The notes beneath the pieces are model-generated. The model was not told the origin of the DNA. It saw nothing but the letters and a program-made list of their open reading frames with translations, and searched no databases. Both the position numbers and the translations under genes were made by a program. Source: Brevundimonas naejangsanensis (GTDB lineage Bacteria > Pseudomonadota > Alphaproteobacteria > Caulobacterales > Caulobacteraceae). Taken from it: a stretch of DNA of 64,000 bases. This document shows positions 51,682-60,638 of this stretch, piece after piece (within the stretch, counting starts at the first letter, position 1; every line of letters starts with the position of its first letter). Location of the stretch: the NCBI RefSeq assembly GCF_000635915.2, contig NZ_CP015614.1:789501-853500 (forward strand), given 5' to 3'.

Positions 51682-53430
51682 CTAGAAGCTGTCGTTGCTC
51701 ATGGCGCCGGTCAGGTCGCTGGCTGATATGGCGGCGGCCAGCCACGGGCCGACCTTGGGAAGCTCGAACTCGAAGAAGTAGCGGCAGGCGGTCACCTTGC
51801 CCGCGTGGAAGGCGTCGGCGGGTGCCGGGCTGGCCGCCCTGGCCTGATCCAGCCACAGCCAGGCCATGACGACATGGCCGAACGCGCGCAGGAAGGCGGT
51901 CGCATTGTCCATGCGGGTCGCTTCGGGCAGGTTCTGAATCGCCCACAAAGCGCGCAGGATATCCTGCCAGGCGGCGCGCAGGGCGTCGGCGGCGGCAGCC
52001 AGATCGGCGTTCTGTGCGGCCTGGTCACAGGTCTCGCCCAGGCGGCGTTCCAGCACCGCAAGCCCGGCGCCGTCGGCGCGCAGGATCTTGCGGCCCAGCA
52101 GGTCGAGCCCCTGAATGCCGGTCGTGCCTTCGTGGATCGGGTTCAGCCGGTTGTCGCGATAGAGCTGCTCTACGTCGAAGTCCCGCGTGTAGCCGTATCC
52201 GCCGTGAATCTGGATGGCGATGTCGTTGGCGGCGAGGCCGTATTCCGACGGCCAGGTCTTGGCCACCGGGGTCAGCAGGCCCAGCAGGGCGGCGGCGTCC
52301 GGATCGTCGTGCTGATCGACCAGTTTGGCGCAATACAGGCACAGGGCCAGCGCGCCTTCGGCATAGGCTTTCTGCGTCAGCAGCATATGGCGAACGTCGG
52401 GGTGTTCGATGATGGCGACCGAACCGGCGTGGCCCGGCCGCTGGCCCTGCAGCCGCTCCTGCGCATAGGCCAGCGCATGGCGATAACCGCGATAGCCCAG
52501 GGCGGCGGCGCCCAGACCGACGCCGATGCGCGCCTCGTTCATCATCAGGAACATCTGTTGCAGGCCGCGCCCCGGCTCGCCGATGCGCCAGCCGATAGCG
52601 CCTTCACCCTCGCCGAAGTTGAGCAGGCAGTTGGCCGTGCCGCGATACCCCATCTTGTGATTGAGGCCCGCCACGCTGATGTCGTTGCGCCGACCGTCCG
52701 GAAGGATTTTGGGCACGATGAACAGCGACAGCCCCCTGGTGCCGTCCGGCAGGGCGCCGTCGTCCAGCGGGATCTTGGCCAGCACCAGGTGGACGATGTT
52801 TTCGCTGATGTCCTGATCTCCGCCCGAAATCCACATCTTGTTGCCCGACAGGCGATAGCGGGCGCCCAGTTCGTCTTCGCCGTCGGCCACGGCGCGCGTG
52901 CGCACGTCCGCCAGGTTCGAGCCGGCCTGCGGCTCCGACAGGCACATCGTGCCGAACCACCGGCCCGCGATCTGGGGCAGGGCGAAGGCCTCGACCTGAG
53001 CTGGCGTGCCGAACTCGGCGATCAGGCGCGCATTGGCCGTCGTCAGCATCGCATAGGCCGCCGTGGCGATATTGGCCGCGCCGAAGAAGGCGAACGACGC
53101 CGAACAGGCGAGATAGGGCAGGCCCAGCCCGCCCAACTGCTCGCTGAACCCGGCCGAGAACAGGCCGAGTTCGGCATACTGCTTCAGAGCGGTTTTGATC
53201 GCAGGCAGGGTGATCACCCGCCCATCCTCCAGCCGAGGCTCGGCCGCATCAGCCGCCTTGTAGTGAGGCAGGAACAGATCGACAGCCAGCGCTTCGGACA
53301 GGTCCAGCACCGCGTCGATGCTCTCGCGACTGTGATCGGCGAAGGCCGGCGCCTGGAACAGCGTCTCCATCTTCAGCCAGTCATTCAGCATGAAATCCAG
53401 GTCGCGACGGACGATCAGCGGATGGGTCAT
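51682..53430 (-). CDS. Acyl-CoA dehydrogenase family protein
   Basis: A 582-residue flavoprotein of the long acyl-CoA dehydrogenase class that introduces a double bond into an acyl-CoA. The N-terminal helical domain is followed by the middle beta-domain (MCLSEPQAGSNLADVRTRAV, KMWISGGDQDISENIVHLVLA) and the C-terminal domain with IHGGYGYTRDFDVEQLYRDNRLNPIHEGTTGIQ, which holds the catalytic glutamate region. A further C-terminal helical domain of about 130 residues follows. The start is the ATG at 53430 (MTHPLIVRRDLDFMLNDWL); an in-frame upstream extension has no family likeness. Confidence 0.92.
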   Translation of the reverse strand: MTHPLIVRRDLDFMLNDWLKMETLFQAPAFADHSRESIDAVLDLSEALAVDLFLPHYKAADAAEPRLEDGRVITLPAIKTALKQYAELGLFSAGFSEQLGGLGLPYLACSASFAFFGAANIATAAYAMLTTANARLIAEFGTPAQVEAFALPQIAGRWFGTMCLSEPQAGSNLADVRTRAVADGEDELGARYRLSGNKMWISGGDQDISENIVHLVLAKIPLDDGALPDGTRGLSLFIVPKILPDGRRNDISVAGLNHKMGYRGTANCLLNFGEGEGAIGWRIGEPGRGLQQMFLMMNEARIGVGLGAAALGYRGYRHALAYAQERLQGQRPGHAGSVAIIEHPDVRHMLLTQKAYAEGALALCLYCAKLVDQHDDPDAAALLGLLTPVAKTWPSEYGLAANDIAIQIHGGYGYTRDFDVEQLYRDNRLNPIHEGTTGIQGLDLLGRKILRADGAGLAVLERRLGETCDQAAQNADLAAAADALRAAWQDILRALWAIQNLPEATRMDNATAFLRAFGHVVMAWLWLDQARAASPAPADAFHAGKVTACRYFFEFELPKVGPWLAAAISASDLTGAMSNDSF

Positions 53431-53544
53431 GCGGTCAGGGCTCCGGGGCGACGGTCGTGGCGGTCCGGCACGACTAATCCCCCGCGTTGGCGGCTTGATC
53501 GATGCCTGATAGCCGATGGTTGGATTGTTGGACAAAGAGAGGCG

Positions 53545-53643
53545 GCAAATCAACTGCAGCGCCTGAAGGCTGTTCGCCGGGCGTTGGAGGAAGAGATTCT
53601 CAGCGGCCGCATCCCGACGGGACCGCCTTGGCCGTCGGAAAGG
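53545..53643 (+). pseudogene. Truncated GntR-type winged-helix remnant
   Basis: In the frame ending at TGA 53677-53679 the translation reads LQRLKAVRRALEEEILSGRIPTG, then PPWPSERAGG. This closely follows the first part of the GntR DNA-binding domain (R-A-hydrophobic-x-x-I-L-S-G-R-hydrophobic-x-x-G...LPSERELA). No start codon lies in frame upstream. The match stops at helix 2, and no effector domain follows before the stop. It looks like the stub of a lost regulator next to the acyl-CoA dehydrogenase; a chance likeness is possible. Confidence 0.4.
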
Positions 53644-53682
53644 GCTGGCGGGCCAGGGAATCCTTGGGGCGCGCCTTGATCG

Positions 53683-53716
53683 AAAAGCCCGGGCAGGTTG
53701 GCCGACCTGCCCGGGC
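53683..53716 (-). terminator. Rho-independent terminator of the TonB receptor gene
   Basis: A perfect 12-bp stem GCCCGGGCAGGT/ACCTGCCCGGGC (53687-53698 and 53705-53716) with a six-base loop. Read on the - strand it follows the receptor stop by six bases and is followed by TTTTCG, a short U-tract. Confidence 0.8.
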
Positions 53717-53722
53717 CGCCGC

Positions 53723-56650
53723 TTAGAACGTGCGGCTCAGTTTGATGAAAGCCGTCCGTCCTGCGAAGTCATAGGACGACACCAGCGGTGCGTTTCCAAA
53801 CACGGAGTACCAAGAGGTCGCCGAGATTTCGGGCGGATTGACGTTGAAGACGTTTCGAACGCCAACGGTCGCCGTCCATTCATGGGCGCGAACCTGGGCC
53901 GAGAGATGATGCAAGAAATAGTTGGGCGTCCGCAGGTTGTAGATCGACGTCGCCGGGTCGAGCTTTCGACGTTCGTAGCCGCTCATCTCGCCCACCCATT
54001 CGGTACCCCAGCGAACAAGCCAGTCGTCCACGCTATAGGCTAGGTCGGCCGTGCCGCTGTAACGGGGGGACCCGATATCGCCGGCGCTATTGATTGCGGG
54101 TTCGTCGTCGAACAGCATCTGTTCCTGAGTGGGCGTGTAGCTCACGGCCACGTTGAGGGCGACCTGGCCGGGGCCGACGTCGTTTCGATAGCGCAGATTG
54201 TAGTCCCAACCCTTGACGACATCCGTGGCTATATTGACGTAGGAGTCGATGACACGCAGGTGTCCGGTTTGCGGGTCGCGACTGATCAGACGGCAGAGCC
54301 CCGTCCGTGCTTTGAACTCGTCCGGCGTTGACGCGTAGCAGTCGTTCATGATGTTGGCCGAGCCGAGGCGAGAGACGCCATTATTGACTTCGATCTCGTA
54401 GTAATCGACCGCCACAGCCAGATCGCCCCAGCCTTGCTTAAGGCGCGGCGTGAAGACTGCGCCCAAGGAGAGATTGCTGCTGGTTTCAGCCGATAGGCCA
54501 GTGGCGGCGCCGCCACGCTGAATGACGGTGATGCTGCCTTTTTGTGTGAAACCGGGCGCCAGGCCTTCCGAAGCGCAGTTCGCCTTGATGTAGGCGTCCT
54601 TGCTCTCGAAGTTGTTGCACGGGTCCAAAAGAGCGTTGCCGAAACTGGAGGTGTCGCCGACGTATTGTTCATAAAGGGCCGGCGCGCGATACGAGGTTCC
54701 GTAGGATGCGCGGAAGTTCAGCCAGTCGTTCGTCTTCCAGAAGAGGCCCAGTTTGTAGGTCGTGTCGTCGCCGTACGAATCGTAATCGGTGTACCGGTAA
54801 GACGCGGTCAGGTTCAGGTCCTGAATCATCGGCAAGTCTTTAAGCAGGGGGACGTCAATCTCACCGAAGGCCTCAATCACAGAATCATCGCCTTTGGTGA
54901 TGCCTGCGGATGTATAGTTGAGGATATCGGAGGCGCGCGACGCTTCAGACGGAGTGTCTAACAGCGAGGCATGGCGGTATTCGGCGCCGAAATACGCCAT
55001 CACCTGTCCGGCCGGCAAGGTCCAGAGCGGTCCATCGAAGCCGGCGGCTAGGACGGTTTCTTCATACTTCGTCTTGCCGATGTGCACCGGGGAGACATAA
55101 GCGAAGAAGTCGGCCGGAACCTTGCCTTTCAGAAGGTCTGCGGAGAGGGCGGGCGCGGCGACGCAGCCCGGGTTTTTGGCGAGTTCGCGACAGACGAACC
55201 GGCCGTCGGGACCCACCACTACGTCAAGCGCTTCTGACAGCCGGCTCTTCAAATACTGCGGCTGGCGATATTCGGCGTCGGATCGGGCGAAGCTGAGATA
55301 GGCGTCATATCGCCAGCCGTCCAGGCTCGTGATGTCGCCCTTCAGGCCGACGACGTGACGCTGGAAGTCGACCGTCTGGTGCGCTGTATTCTGTTCGAGA
55401 GTGAACGCCTTGACCGCGACGTCCTTGCCCTTGCTCATGCCTTCGTCGGCGCCGTAGCGGCTCCAAGACAGGCTGTTTGGAAGCAGGGGGCTGCCTACCG
55501 CATAGTCGGGGTTAAATTGCCGCGTGCCGGTTTGGTACGACTCGCGACGCGAATACATGGTCTCTAGATAAAGCTCAGCGTCGCCCAGGGCGTTGAGCCC
55601 GTAGCCGCCTTCGGCATAGAGGTTGAGGGTCTTGGTCGGCGAAATCAGAGAGCGGTTCAGCATCCGGTCGTCGAATGAATCGCGCACGTCGAGGTTGACC
55701 CCCGTGCCGCCCACGCCTTCCCATCCGACAAACCCGGTATCAACGGCCGAGTTTGGGCGCCAGCGGTTGAACTGGGTTCCCACAGCCCCAGGGGCGCCGA
55801 CACCTGTACGCGTGCCTGTGCCGATCAGATTAATCGAGGCCCCTGAGCCGTTCGTCGGAAAGCATTTGGCCTTCCCTGTGTTCGGGTCGATGTAATCGAG
55901 GCTGGCCCCTGTCTGCGGATTGCGCTGCATGAGGCGGTTGCAGAGGGTGAAGTCGCGATCCCTCAACGTCATTTCATTTCGTTCGAAATAATCAGCCGCC
56001 CCGCTCAATCGCCAGTTGGCGCCGCGCAAACCCCCTACGATGGACAGGCGGCTGCTCATGCCGGCCCCATCTGCGTCCATAGGGACATTGGCCGTGGCTT
56101 CGACGGACAGGCCTTCGAAGTTCTTGCGGGTCTGCAGATTGATGACCCCTGCCACCGCGTCCGAGCCGTAAACGGACGATGCCCCGTCCCGCAGGACTTC
56201 GACGCGTTCGATCATGGCGCTGGGCAGGACGTTGAGGTCAGCCGCGCCGACCGATCCGCGCGTGCCCGCGGGAGAGACGCGTCGGCCGTTGAGCAGCACC
56301 AAGGTGCGAGTGGGGCTCATGCCGCGTAGGCCGATGGTGTTCACCCCGGCGCCGCCGTTGACGGTGAAGCCGGCTCGCGAATTGTCCGTCTGGGTCGCGC
56401 CTCCGGTAATGGCGGTGCCTTGGAGAACCTCGGCCGTCGAGGCGTAGCCCTGAAGCGTCGCATCCTCGCGGGTCACGACCTGAACCGGCGAGGGGGAGTT
56501 ATAAACGTCGCGGCGGATGCGCGAGCCGACGACGACCACGTCCTCGACGTTGGTGGCTTGGGTCTGATCGGCATCCGCCAGGGCGGGGGCGCCGGACATC
56601 GTCAGGGCCAGGGCCGAACCGGCCATTAGGAATGACTTTTGGTACTGCAT
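53723..56650 (-). CDS. TonB-dependent outer membrane receptor
   Basis: A 975-residue receptor. The signal peptide covers about residues 1-25 (KSFLMAGSALALTMSGAPALA). The plug domain is marked by VEDVVVVGSRIRRD, then IGLRGMSPTRTLVLLNGRRV, then IERVEVLRDGASSVYGSDAVAGVIN. The C-terminal barrel ends RTAFIKLSRTF, with the terminal Phe expected for outer-membrane insertion. No N-terminal signalling (STN) domain is seen, so it is probably not a FecA-type transducer. The start ATG at 56650 is chosen so that the signal peptide begins normally. The gene looks less GC-rich than the core genes. Ligand unknown. Confidence 0.93.
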   Translation of the reverse strand: MQYQKSFLMAGSALALTMSGAPALADADQTQATNVEDVVVVGSRIRRDVYNSPSPVQVVTREDATLQGYASTAEVLQGTAITGGATQTDNSRAGFTVNGGAGVNTIGLRGMSPTRTLVLLNGRRVSPAGTRGSVGAADLNVLPSAMIERVEVLRDGASSVYGSDAVAGVINLQTRKNFEGLSVEATANVPMDADGAGMSSRLSIVGGLRGANWRLSGAADYFERNEMTLRDRDFTLCNRLMQRNPQTGASLDYIDPNTGKAKCFPTNGSGASINLIGTGTRTGVGAPGAVGTQFNRWRPNSAVDTGFVGWEGVGGTGVNLDVRDSFDDRMLNRSLISPTKTLNLYAEGGYGLNALGDAELYLETMYSRRESYQTGTRQFNPDYAVGSPLLPNSLSWSRYGADEGMSKGKDVAVKAFTLEQNTAHQTVDFQRHVVGLKGDITSLDGWRYDAYLSFARSDAEYRQPQYLKSRLSEALDVVVGPDGRFVCRELAKNPGCVAAPALSADLLKGKVPADFFAYVSPVHIGKTKYEETVLAAGFDGPLWTLPAGQVMAYFGAEYRHASLLDTPSEASRASDILNYTSAGITKGDDSVIEAFGEIDVPLLKDLPMIQDLNLTASYRYTDYDSYGDDTTYKLGLFWKTNDWLNFRASYGTSYRAPALYEQYVGDTSSFGNALLDPCNNFESKDAYIKANCASEGLAPGFTQKGSITVIQRGGAATGLSAETSSNLSLGAVFTPRLKQGWGDLAVAVDYYEIEVNNGVSRLGSANIMNDCYASTPDEFKARTGLCRLISRDPQTGHLRVIDSYVNIATDVVKGWDYNLRYRNDVGPGQVALNVAVSYTPTQEQMLFDDEPAINSAGDIGSPRYSGTADLAYSVDDWLVRWGTEWVGEMSGYERRKLDPATSIYNLRTPNYFLHHLSAQVRAHEWTATVGVRNVFNVNPPEISATSWYSVFGNAPLVSSYDFAGRTAFIKLSRTF

Positions 56651-56723
56651 GGGTTTCTCGATCTGGTCGCTTGCGCGACGCATGGTTGAAGTCTGCGTTT
56701 CAGAAGAAGCGCAGATCGAGAAC

Positions 56724-56798
56724 GCTATTTTGCAAATAAATTACTTCAACACCAATTGTCATTGGCGATTTCAATTCGAACTAGTGATGCAAAATAGC
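56724..56798. promoter_or_regulatory. AT-rich upstream region of the TonB receptor with an 11-bp inverted repeat
   Basis: In the 218 bases between the serine hydrolase stop and the receptor ATG, GCTATTTTGCA (56724-56734) is repeated exactly inverted as TGCAAAATAGC (56788-56798), 64 bases centre to centre, about six helical turns. Near the middle is a second palindrome, CCAAT-TGTC-ATTGG (56752-56765). The region is far richer in A/T than its surroundings. This is the expected place for the receptor promoter and operators; no -35/-10 pair could be fixed with confidence. Confidence 0.5.
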
Positions 56799-56858
56799 AT
56801 CTTTATGCGTAATATTACAGTATTTAGGCATGATTTTGTCTTAGCGTTACTTGGAGAA

Positions 56859-56878
56859 GGGCCGCTCTTCAGCGGCCC
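56859..56878 (-). terminator. Hairpin at the end of the hydrolase operon
   Basis: GGGCCGCT/AGCGGCCC, an 8-bp perfect stem with a four-base loop, overlapping the stop codon of the serine hydrolase. Read on the - strand it is followed by TTCTCCAAG, a poor U-tract, so it is a weak terminator or a 3'-end structure separating the operon from the TonB receptor. Confidence 0.45.
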
Positions 56879-57966
56879 ATCCCTCCTGGGCAGGGCACGG
56901 CGGGGGTGAAGCCGTCGATCTGGGCCTGAACCTGCTTGTCCAGGGCGCGGTAGCCGTCCTGGTTCACGGTGACGCCCGCCACGGCGACGCCCTTGCCCGG
57001 GCTGTAGTAGGCGACGGTGCCCCAGAAGCCGGAGTGCCAATAGGCCTGGGCCTGCCCCTCGCCGTAGGCCATCAGCCCCATGCGGTAGTAGTCGCCGCCG
57101 GGGTGGGCGCCGGGCCGGGTCATCTCGGCCAGGGTCTCGGGCCGGGCGAAGACGCGGCCCTCGAACAGGGCGGCCATGAAGCGGGCCATGTCGCGCGCCG
57201 ACATCACCAGGCCGCCGCCGCCGTACAGGTCCATGGAGGCGTCGATGCCGGTGGCCTCGCGTTCGCCCAGAAACTGGCGGGCGCGGTCCGGCGCGGTCTC
57301 CGGCTGCGGCTCCATGATCTCCCACCAGGTCGAGGCCAGGCCCAGGCGGTCCAGGCTCAGCTGGTCGCGCACGGCGGCGGCCAGTGACTGTCCGGTGATC
57401 CGCTCGATCATGTCGCCCAGCAGGATGTAGCCGGTGTCGGAATAGAGGAATTTCTCGCCAGGCGCGCCTTGCGGCCCGGCGTAACTCATCGACAACCGCA
57501 CCAGGTCCTCGCGCGACCAGCGCCGTTCGGGATCGCCGAACAGGGTCTGGGTGAAGCGCGGGTCCGAGCCGTGGTCATAAAGGCCTGCGCTGTGGGTCAG
57601 CAGATGGCGCACCGTGATCCGGCCGGTGTCATAGCCGCGCGCCCGCAACAGGGCGTCCAACTGGGGGTCGATCAGGCCCGCGATCGGCGCTTCCAGGTCC
57701 AGCAGCTCCTGCTCCCACAGGCGCAGGGCCGTAGCGGCGGTGAAGGTCTTGGTGTTGCTGGCGATGCGCAGAGGGGTGTCGACCGTCATCGGGCGACCGG
57801 CGTCCGCGTCGGCCAGGCCGACGGCGGCGCCCCGGCCCTGGGGCAGGCAGCGCCCCTCCAGATGGACGGCGGAGGAGCGGGGCAGGGCGGCGACGGCCGC
57901 CTGCAGCTCCGCCTCGGCGGGCGAGGCGGTCAGCAGGGTCGCGGCGGCGAGGACGGCCAGGCTCAT
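56869..57966 (-). CDS. Exported serine hydrolase, class C beta-lactamase-like
   Basis: A 365-residue protein of the beta-lactamase/D-aminopeptidase/esterase superfamily. A signal peptide is cleaved near residue 19 (AVLAAATLLTASPAEA). The nucleophile motif SxxK is S70-N-T-K73 (RIASNTKTFTA), the second motif is YSD (FLYSDTGYILLGDM), and a late HSGFWGTVAYY region takes the place of the KTG box. Substrate could be a D-amino-acid peptide, a peptidoglycan fragment or an ester. Its ATG overlaps the M3 peptidase stop (ATGA). It is the last gene of the operon. Confidence 0.9.
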   Translation of the reverse strand: MSLAVLAAATLLTASPAEAELQAAVAALPRSSAVHLEGRCLPQGRGAAVGLADADAGRPMTVDTPLRIASNTKTFTAATALRLWEQELLDLEAPIAGLIDPQLDALLRARGYDTGRITVRHLLTHSAGLYDHGSDPRFTQTLFGDPERRWSREDLVRLSMSYAGPQGAPGEKFLYSDTGYILLGDMIERITGQSLAAAVRDQLSLDRLGLASTWWEIMEPQPETAPDRARQFLGEREATGIDASMDLYGGGGLVMSARDMARFMAALFEGRVFARPETLAEMTRPGAHPGGDYYRMGLMAYGEGQAQAYWHSGFWGTVAYYSPGKGVAVAGVTVNQDGYRALDKQVQAQIDGFTPAVPCPGGMGR

Positions 57967-60131
57967 GCGAACCCCCGCTTGCGCAGCAGGGCCGCCGGAT
58001 CGGCGTCGCGACCCATCAGCATCCGATAGGTCTCGGCCGGATCGCGGCTGTTCCCGACCTTCAGGGCGATGTCGTAGTAGCGGCGCGACAGTTCGGGATC
58101 GAAGAAGCCCCCCGGCGCCTTGGCGAAGCGCTCGCCCGCGTCGGCCACCAGGGTGTCGGCCCACAGATAGGCGTAGTAGCCCGCCGAATAGCTGTCGGAG
58201 GCGAAGATGTGGCCGAAATGCGGGCTGCGGTGGCGCATGACCAACTCGTCCGGCAGGCCGATCTCGGCCAGCACCGCCTTCTCGAAGGCGGCCGGGTCGG
58301 ACGGCGGCGTCTCGGCCAGGTGGTAACGCATGTCGACGATGGCGCTGGCCAGGAACTCGACCGTGGCGAAGCCCTGGTTGAAGTGGCGGGCGCGCTCGAC
58401 CTTGTCCATCAGCTCGCTCGGCATCGGGCGGCCGGTTTCGTGATGCAGGGCGAAGCGGCTGAGGATCTGCCGGTCCGACAGCCACAGCTCCCACATCTGC
58501 GACGGGAACTCGAGGAAGTCGCCCGGCACATTGGTGCCCGAGACGGACGGATAGGCGACGTCCGAGGCCAGGCCGTGCATGCCGTGGCCGAACTCGTGGA
58601 ACAGGGTGGTGGCGTCGTCCCAGGAGATCAGGGCTGGACGGCCCGGCGCCGGCTTCACGAAGTTCTCGTTGTTGGAGACGACGGGGGCCACGGCGCCGGC
58701 GAAGCGCTCCTGGCTGCGGATCTGGTTCATCCAGGCGCCCGACCGCTTGCCGCTGCGGGCGAAGGGGTCGAAGTAGAAATAGCCGACGTGGCGGCCTTGG
58801 GCGTCCTTCACCTGCCAGGCGGTGACGTCGGGGTGATAGACGGGCAGGTCGGCCGCAACGATGGTCCAGCCGAAGTTGCGGCCCGCGGCCCAGAACATAG
58901 CCTCGCGCAGCTTGTCCAACTGCAGATAGGCCTTCACCTCGCCCTCATCGAGGTCGTAGCGCGCTTTGCGCACCTTCTCCTGATAATAGCGGTAGTCCCA
59001 GGGCGCGATCTTGATCCCGGCGCCTTGGCCGTCGGCCAGGGCCTGCATGTCGCGGACCTCTTCGTGGACGCGGGCGACGGCGGGACGCCAGACCTGCTCC
59101 AGCAGCGTCATGGCGCGCTCGGGCGTCTGGGCCATGGTGTTGTGCAAGCGCATGTGGGCGTGGGTCGGGTGGCCCAGCAGGCCCGCCCGCTCGTGGCGCA
59201 GCTTCAGGATGTCGGCGATCAGCGCCTTGTTGTCGTTGGCGTCGCCGTTGTCGCCGCGCATGATGAAGGCGGTCCAGACGCGGCGGCGCAGGTCGCGGTC
59301 GTCGGCGTAGGTCAGCACCGGATCGACCGACGAGCGGGTGTTGACGATGGCCCAGCGTCCCTTAAGCCCGCGCTCCTCGGCGGCCATGGCCAGGGCGTCG
59401 ATGAAGGCGTCGGGCAGGCCGCGCAGGGCCGCGCGGTCGTCGACGACGATCCAGGTCTCTTCGTCCGCCAGCAGATTGCGGCGGAAGGCGGTGAATTTCT
59501 GCGACAGTTCCTGGCTGATCTCGCCGACCCGGATACGGGCCGCGGGCGACAGTTCGGCGCCGCCGCGGATGAAGTCGGTGCGGTGCAGCCAGACGACGCG
59601 CTGCTGCTCCGGCGTCAGGTTGGACGTCTCGCGCGTCGCCTCGACCGCCTTGATGCGGGCGTAGAGGGCAGCGTTCTGGTTGATGGCGTTGGCGTGGGCG
59701 GCGAACAGGGCTTCCAGCTCGGACTGAACGGCGCGGAACTCCGGCGTGGACAGGCTGGACGACAGGACGCTGTAGATCGTTCCTGCCCGCTCCAGCGCGC
59801 GGCCGGAGGCCTCATAGGCGGCCACGGTGTTGTCGAAGTTCGGGGTCGCGCGGTTGGCGGTGATGCGGTCGATGTTGGCCAACTGGTCCTGCATGGCCTG
59901 GACCAGGGCGGGCTTCAGGTGCTCGACCTTGACCTTGTCCCACGGCGGAACCCCGCCGTTCGGGCCGGGCCAGGGGGCATAGACCGGATTGCCGGCCAGG
60001 GCGGCGGCGTCGCGCACGAAGGTCACGCCGCCGATCGAGGCCGCGCTGGGCCGGGCGGTCAGGAACAGGGAGGCGGCGGCCGAGGCGGCCAGAAGGCCGC
60101 GCCGCGACAGGGCGGTGGAAGTCGTCATCAT
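57963..60131 (-). CDS. M3 family peptidase (peptidyl-dipeptidase Dcp-like), Tat-exported
   Basis: A 722-residue zinc peptidase that removes dipeptides or cleaves short oligopeptides. The zinc site HEFGH starts at H512 (TLFHEFGHGMHGLAS), with the third ligand region downstream (FLEFPSQMWELWL). The N-terminus has a twin-arginine signal (SRRGLLAASAAASLFLTARPSA), so it acts in the periplasm, whereas E. coli Dcp lacks such a signal. Full family length. Starts at 60131 or the next codon 60128. Gap of 24 bases from the NTF2-like gene; overlaps the serine hydrolase. Confidence 0.93.
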   Translation of the reverse strand: MMTTSTALSRRGLLAASAAASLFLTARPSAASIGGVTFVRDAAALAGNPVYAPWPGPNGGVPPWDKVKVEHLKPALVQAMQDQLANIDRITANRATPNFDNTVAAYEASGRALERAGTIYSVLSSSLSTPEFRAVQSELEALFAAHANAINQNAALYARIKAVEATRETSNLTPEQQRVVWLHRTDFIRGGAELSPAARIRVGEISQELSQKFTAFRRNLLADEETWIVVDDRAALRGLPDAFIDALAMAAEERGLKGRWAIVNTRSSVDPVLTYADDRDLRRRVWTAFIMRGDNGDANDNKALIADILKLRHERAGLLGHPTHAHMRLHNTMAQTPERAMTLLEQVWRPAVARVHEEVRDMQALADGQGAGIKIAPWDYRYYQEKVRKARYDLDEGEVKAYLQLDKLREAMFWAAGRNFGWTIVAADLPVYHPDVTAWQVKDAQGRHVGYFYFDPFARSGKRSGAWMNQIRSQERFAGAVAPVVSNNENFVKPAPGRPALISWDDATTLFHEFGHGMHGLASDVAYPSVSGTNVPGDFLEFPSQMWELWLSDRQILSRFALHHETGRPMPSELMDKVERARHFNQGFATVEFLASAIVDMRYHLAETPPSDPAAFEKAVLAEIGLPDELVMRHRSPHFGHIFASDSYSAGYYAYLWADTLVADAGERFAKAPGGFFDPELSRRYYDIALKVGNSRDPAETYRMLMGRDADPAALLRKRGFA

Positions 60132-60155
60132 GGTCTCCGGGTGATGGGGGCGCGA

Positions 60156-60638
60156 TCAGGCCTTGGCCGTGCGCGTGTCGGGCGTCAGTTGTTCGAAGGT
60201 CAGCCGCCAGCGCCCCTCGGCGCGACGGAACAGGTTGATTCCCTGGCCGCCTCCGCTGAGCGGCCGGCCGTCGGCCAGGGTCCCGCTATAGCTGTAGCGG
60301 AAGGCGCAGGCGGCCGCGTCAGGGCCGTCGAGCAGCCACTTGGGATCGGTCATCTGATAGACCTCGTCGGGCAGGATGGACCAGGTGCGCTCGAACCCGG
60401 CGCGCACGGCGGCGATGCCTTCCTCGCGCCGGTCCGAGAAGACGAAGACGGCGTCGGGCGCGATGACGTGGCGTTCCAGCAGGTCGAAGTCGTGGCTGTT
60501 GATCAGGCCGCGATACAGCTGGAACACCCCTTCGGCCCAGCGGTCGTCGGGGCCGCGCGCGGCGACCCGCGTGGCGGGCAGCAGGGCGGCGCCGGCCGCC
60601 ATCGTGAGGGCCAGACGTCGATTGAGGACGCTTTTCAT
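60156..60638 (-). CDS. Exported NTF2-like (SnoaL-type) protein
   Basis: A 160-residue protein with a signal-like N-terminus (NRRLALTMAAGAALLPATRVAA). The rest is an NTF2-like cone-fold domain: WAEGVFQLYRGLINSHDFDLLERHVIAPDAVFVF, then RAGFERTWSIL, and RWRLTFEQLTPD near the end. Such proteins act as small hydrolases, isomerases or binding modules; the family does not define the reaction. The ATG at 60638, in an ATGA overlap with the GNAT gene and with AGAGG upstream, is preferred to a GTG at 60647. Confidence 0.82.
   Translation of the reverse strand: MKSVLNRRLALTMAAGAALLPATRVAARGPDDRWAEGVFQLYRGLINSHDFDLLERHVIAPDAVFVFSDRREEGIAAVRAGFERTWSILPDEVYQMTDPKWLLDGPDAAACAFRYSYSGTLADGRPLSGGGQGINLFRRAEGRWRLTFEQLTPDTRTAKA

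Noticed and set aside
51805..53532. Long + strand open frame opposite the acyl-CoA dehydrogenase
   Set aside because: It is antisense to a clear 582-residue flavoprotein and has antisense-type composition. Only its last part (from 53533), beyond the dehydrogenase, carries the GntR-like match.
57967..58494. N-terminal extension of the serine hydrolase frame by 176 codons
   Set aside because: The extension lies entirely over the M3 peptidase gene and has no family likeness. The ATG at 57966 begins a clean signal peptide and overlaps the peptidase stop.
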